Assembly: GCA_950295325.1 (NCBI GenBank)
Contig: OX485806.1
Coordinates: 36,950,001 to 37,014,000 of the forward strand
DNA: 64,000 bases
Direction: 5' to 3'
Source of the DNA: Polytrichum commune
Lineage: Eukaryota > Streptophyta > Polytrichopsida > Polytrichales > Polytrichaceae
The notes under the pieces are model-generated. The model saw nothing but the letters and a program-made list of their open reading frames with translations, was not told the origin of the DNA and did not search any database. The position numbers were made by a program, and so were the translations under genes. Positions within the stretch are counted from its first letter, which is position 1. Each line of letters opens with the position of its first letter. Positions 60,180-64,000 of the stretch are shown here, one piece after another.

Positions 60180-61290
60180 GCTCATGATGATTTGTCTTGA
60201 CCCAATTCAAAAATTCTTCTAGTTTATGTATGCTCCAACAATCAATGAGTCAAACAAGTTTTTGATCTTGGGTAAGTTTCTAAACTTAAAATTTATAATT
60301 CGTAGTGAGATTGAAGGATAATTTCAATGAAATCCTTATGTGTAAGAAGAGTGGACCAATGGTTGGCACTTTGTTGTAAGGTACAACCATTAGATTGCAT
60401 AATCTTTGATCTACACTCAAGGGAGGTAAAGATCATGTAGTACTTTCAGTGAAGACAATTTGGAAAGGCAAAAGTTCAACAATATTGCAATTACTACCAT
60501 TGTGATTAGTCGTTTGTCTTCCATTCCATAGACCGAAATATATTTAGATGCTACAACTTGCAAGTTTGTGAACCTTCTATAGGCACCAAATGGATGCATG
60601 TTTGATCTACATTGATCACAAGGAAAGGAAGAATGTTGTGGAGTTTGACCAAGTACTATGTCACATGTTGAGTCATTCTAAACCCTTGATCCTTCCAATC
60701 CTCATGTAACTTTTCCTTACTTGTTGTAGAAGCCTCATAACCCAAATGATCTCTGATTAAAGTCCCTAAAGCTAGTCTTTGAGCATGGATCAAGCAATTT
60801 GGGAACCCTCTTTTGTATGATGCTAAGGATCAATGGTTGTATGGTTGTGCAATACAAAGGTTGACCAATAGCCCGTTGAGTCTTTAAGGTAGACACAACC
60901 TCTTCTTGAAGTGCATGATAGTTGGTAAGAATAAGACAATGATGATGACGCTTTGAGAAGTATTTCCTTCTACACACATCTTATATTTTTCTCTAAGAAT
61001 TCCTCTAGGAATAAACCAACTATACAATGTACCTTGAGATAAATCATCATACATTGTACCACATTCTCATGACTTCTTCTAAGTTGTTCATAATTAATGC
61101 AAGGCATCAATAAGATTGGCATGCCTCTTAAATGCGGTATCGATAGGAACCCAAAGCAAAGAAGTAAACCAATGTTTGTAAGCACCAAAACCTTTCATTT
61201 TTTGGCTGATGTCTTTTCTTTGACCTTGAGAAGGGTGGGCCTCCACAACTTTCTTTGGACTCCCCATACTCCTCTTTGACGGTTCTCCAT
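60180..61290 (-). pseudogene. Decayed relative of the pogo-like transposase
   Basis: Minus-strand pieces in several frames match the 55-kb transposase in order. They are KHWFTSLLWVP (about 61170), MYDDLSQGTL, QEEVVSTLKTQRAIGQPL (about 60900), LVINVDQTCIHLVP (about 60610), GMEDKRLIT (about 60530) and LIDCWSIHKLEEF (about 60240). Several frameshifts and stop codons interrupt it. The third catalytic motif was not found. Terminal inverted repeats were not identified. Confidence 0.85.
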
Positions 61291-62057
61291 TCTTTCCAAG
61301 AATATCTCTTTAAACTTGGACTCTCAAAACTTTGATATCACTTGCAACTCCCAACAATCTCTCATCTTTGTTAATGGGATGGAACATATGTACTTTCTGT
61401 TTGTATGAGTTACAGTAAAATGTTCGAGGTAACTTGAGAGAAAAACATGGTAAACATTCTCAATATGAACATAGCAAAAGTGAGAAACAGTCCTGAAATT
61501 TCACTTTACAAAATTTTGCTAGACTTGCAAATTCTTTGATCAGAAAATGCTCTTACATGGGAAAAAGAGGGCTTGCACTTCAGCTCATCCCTTATGGGAT
61601 TGAAGCAAACTCTATGAAAAAGGAAAAGAAGTACACACAAAGATCTAATAACAGCTGGACATAGAAAAGACCCACACTAGAGCAAGATAATTGTCTACGA
61701 ATTGCGAGCAGATAGACACTGCCCGACATCTTTACATTTTTGAAATGCTTCTTAAGAATAAGTTTCTAACGTTCATTCAATCACCCAAATAAGATATAAT
61801 CTCAGTTTTTGGTCCTCATGAGAGTATTGTGGTCCTCATACTGCAACATGCAGTTGGACTTTTCATGACAATCCCCACACTTCCGATTTTGAATTAAAAG
61901 ATTCATGATAAAAAAATGCAGAACCTACATTCTTTGAGGATGTCATACAAGTGTGTGCGGTTTAGGATGATCACGGGAGGCCACAATCAAGCAAGTACGG
62001 AGTTGTGCACTCATCGAAATGGTAACTTGGTCAACTTGACTGACATGGTTTGTATGT
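61291..62057. other. Intergenic DNA without a recognisable gene
   Basis: AT-rich DNA between the transposase pseudogene and the 3' end of the right DUF7869 element. Nothing recognised. Confidence 0.5.
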
Positions 62058-64000
62058 AACACTATATTCGTTAATCGGAGACTTTGGAAAGTCTCAAAAT
62101 AAAATATGCGCATAGTTTGGGATGCCAATATTGTGAGCATACGGAACATTGGGAACATAATGAACATGATGGTTTACAAAATCGCACGTGAAGAATATTC
62201 AACTTACTAATAATAGTAAGGTCTTGAATTATAATGAAAACATGAATTACATGTGGAAAATAACAATTGAATCTAAAAAAATGGTTTTATGTCATTATAA
62301 AGTTTAGGGTGTGCATCCCATACATAAGGTCTTATGGAATTGGATGGCACATCCCAAACGTATGTCACAATTGAATGTAACAACTCTACTAAGTCTATTA
62401 AAAACAAAGTTTACTAAGTGCCCATGCTTTTCCCCATTCATTCCCACCTATATTATGTTTCTCCATCTCCATCTTCCGCTTCATATCCATTCTCGGCATC
62501 ATTTTCCACAGTTGCAATACGTGCCAAGTTGTCTTTGGCAAAATCTATATGTTTCTGGGGGATGGTCATTGTTTCTGATTTGGAACCCTTGCGCGGCTTC
62601 CAAGCACAAAGTATGGTATCCGTGTTTATCCAAACCGGTCCGTACGCTGAGTCCACTATCCACTTGAAATTCTTTTTCGTGTCCCAACCTAAATAGGTGC
62701 AAAGCACGTTATGGTCTTTGGTGCTTGGACGGCAATATTCCACCTCAATTCGAACAAAATTGGGTGAAGACAATGCTTTCACCAACCAAATTGGCTTGGG
62801 ATGCTCCTCATCCCCTGCTCGTACGAGGACCATATAACCTTCGTGGCAATCAACACCTACACAAAACGACGGGGCCGGCCGATTGCGCGCAGGGCCAACA
62901 TAATGCTCGTCCATTGCGAACTCTTCACGGATGTCTCCATTGCTGAAAAACATTGTTTCAGACTCGACAACCGTCAAACGACTCTGTGGCCAAAATCCTT
63001 GTGTCAAAGTTGTACGGGTGTCGCCACCAAGTGTCATCAAGGCCGTTCGAATGCAATCCCAATACGCGATCAACGGTTCATGGGTATCTCTAACACGTCT
63101 GGTGATGTCCTCCTCGCACAACTCTTTCCAATACTCAATGAATCCGGATATGCCTTTGATGATTTCTGGCCCATTCCTCATGGGGTCGAGTTTGCAAGGC
63201 ATTGGTTCGCCATCCGGGAGCAAGCATTTCCCATCCTTGTCTTGACGCCATACGAGTATACCATCATCCGGGCCCCAATTAGCAGATGTGCACAAAAACT
63301 TGAATTGCATGGCCGGGACACCATCATCCCTCATATAGAATTGGAATTGTTGTGCTTTGGTATGTCCCACCAAACGGTCCCCTCCCTTCAACATGTATGG
63401 CTTGATGAAGGCCTTGAAATTTGGTACTTCCTCAATCATGTGCGGGATCACCGGCATATGGTCTAAATCCATATATGATTTTATAAGAAGTGGTATGGTC
63501 GGAAAATCTTCCTCATGCAACTTCATGCTCCAACGCCCAAATGACGCATCAATGTCGTCGTGTGTGTGTCCCACCATCAAGAAAGACACAAACACCTCTT
63601 TGAAGATTCCTTTTGCCACGAACAATGACCAAAAACAAAATACGTATCGACATTTGTTGTCCTTCGCACAATTATCAAGTTGAACGTGGAGAGTTGGAGG
63701 CAATGGTTTAGCACAAATGGGTTCTGCGGGTGGTTCTGGCAATGACAACATACAAACCTCCTTCCCCGCAAACACTGCCTCATAAAGGGGTGTCGTTCCA
63801 CAACCATCAAAAAGTGCACGCGAAAAATGTACTGGCGGCTTTTCAAGATCGCGCAAGAATTTTACAAATGAACCCACCGTGTGGTTTGTATCGCCAGGGT
63901 AAAAATCCAAACCATAATGGGCATACTTAACGTCCACATGGCCATGGGCAATCATACCTAGAAAAAACAAACGATGCGTGAACAACAAAAATGAAATAAC
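62058..64000 (-). mobile_element. Right DUF7869 element, inverted, runs off the window
   Basis: Reverse-strand copy of the element at the left end of the window. The 3' limit of similarity is 62058 and the conserved 3' hairpin is at 62078-62095 (same arms as in the left copy, loop GG). Only exon 2, the 3' part of the intron and the 3' UTR are inside the window. The palindrome array, if present, lies beyond 64000. Confidence 0.85.
62453..63957 (-). CDS. DUF7869-type putative transposase, exon 2 (partial gene)
   Basis: The exon starts after a TTTTTTCTAG acceptor at 63957 and is open to a stop at 62453. It encodes QLDN and GHTHDDID motifs identical to the left copy. It lacks the 7-residue insertion of the left copy and ends with a slightly different C terminus (DGDGET rather than DGDV). 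Most differences are single substitutions and the frame is intact, consistent with a recently active family. Exon 1 is outside the window. Confidence 0.85.

Noticed and set aside
62418-63683. Plus-strand frames opposite the right DUF7869 exon
   Set aside because: Shadows of the conserved minus-strand exon.

Overview
The window reads as land-plant nuclear DNA. It is AT-rich, intron-bearing and full of transposons. It holds one clearly functional host gene, a plant-type SPT16 (large subunit of the FACT histone chaperone), with AAACCCTA telo-boxes and a TGGGCC site II element just upstream of its start. Other plant-like pieces are a broken AP2/ERF domain, RRP8-like exons, a fibronectin-III exon and a UBX-domain exon. 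The mobile-element families and the eight-exon SPT16 make me lean towards a non-flowering plant (bryophyte, lycophyte or fern), but the sequence does not settle this.

Layout. 0.9-6.1 kb: a two-exon DUF7869-type putative transposase gene (998 aa) behind an array of CpG-rich near-palindromes in 159-bp tandem units. A second copy of this element, about 95% identical by eye over exon 2, lies inverted at 62.06-64.0 kb and runs off the window. 10.1-11.3 kb: an unrecognised small minus-strand gene; an intronless partial copy sits at 48.5 kb. 11.9-13.6 kb: diverged tandem repeats. 15.0-17.5 kb: a 5'-truncated non-LTR retrotransposon carrying a PCIF1-methyltransferase-like region, RNase H, a zinc motif and an R2-type endonuclease. 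20.9-21.5 kb: a PIF/Harbinger-like MITE. 23.8-29.1 kb: SPT16 on the minus strand with its promoter; 29.1-31.0 kb: a five-copy tandem array directly upstream of it.

32.6-33.0 kb: a second type of LINE fragment. 33.6-34.3 kb: a PIF MITE interrupted by a hAT-type MITE. 34.66-35.34 kb: a 5'-truncated insertion of the 15-kb LINE family with a 14-bp target-site duplication. 36.9-39.7 kb: a segmental duplication. 41.8-48.8 kb: scattered exon-like fragments and repeats. 51.1-51.4 kb: a frameshifted AP2/ERF domain. 52.1-53.9 kb: a CACTA-type foldback element with a young 8-bp-TSD MITE nested in one arm. 55.07-59.49 kb: a complete pogo/Tc1-mariner-like element (TA target site, 26-bp inverted repeats, intact DDD transposase) that also contains a UBX-domain exon. 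60.2-61.3 kb: a decayed relative of that transposase.

The genes do not form an operon or pathway. The window is one housekeeping chromatin gene inside layered, partly nested transposons. The most unusual systems are the LINE with a methyltransferase-like region and the DUF7869 element with its palindrome array.
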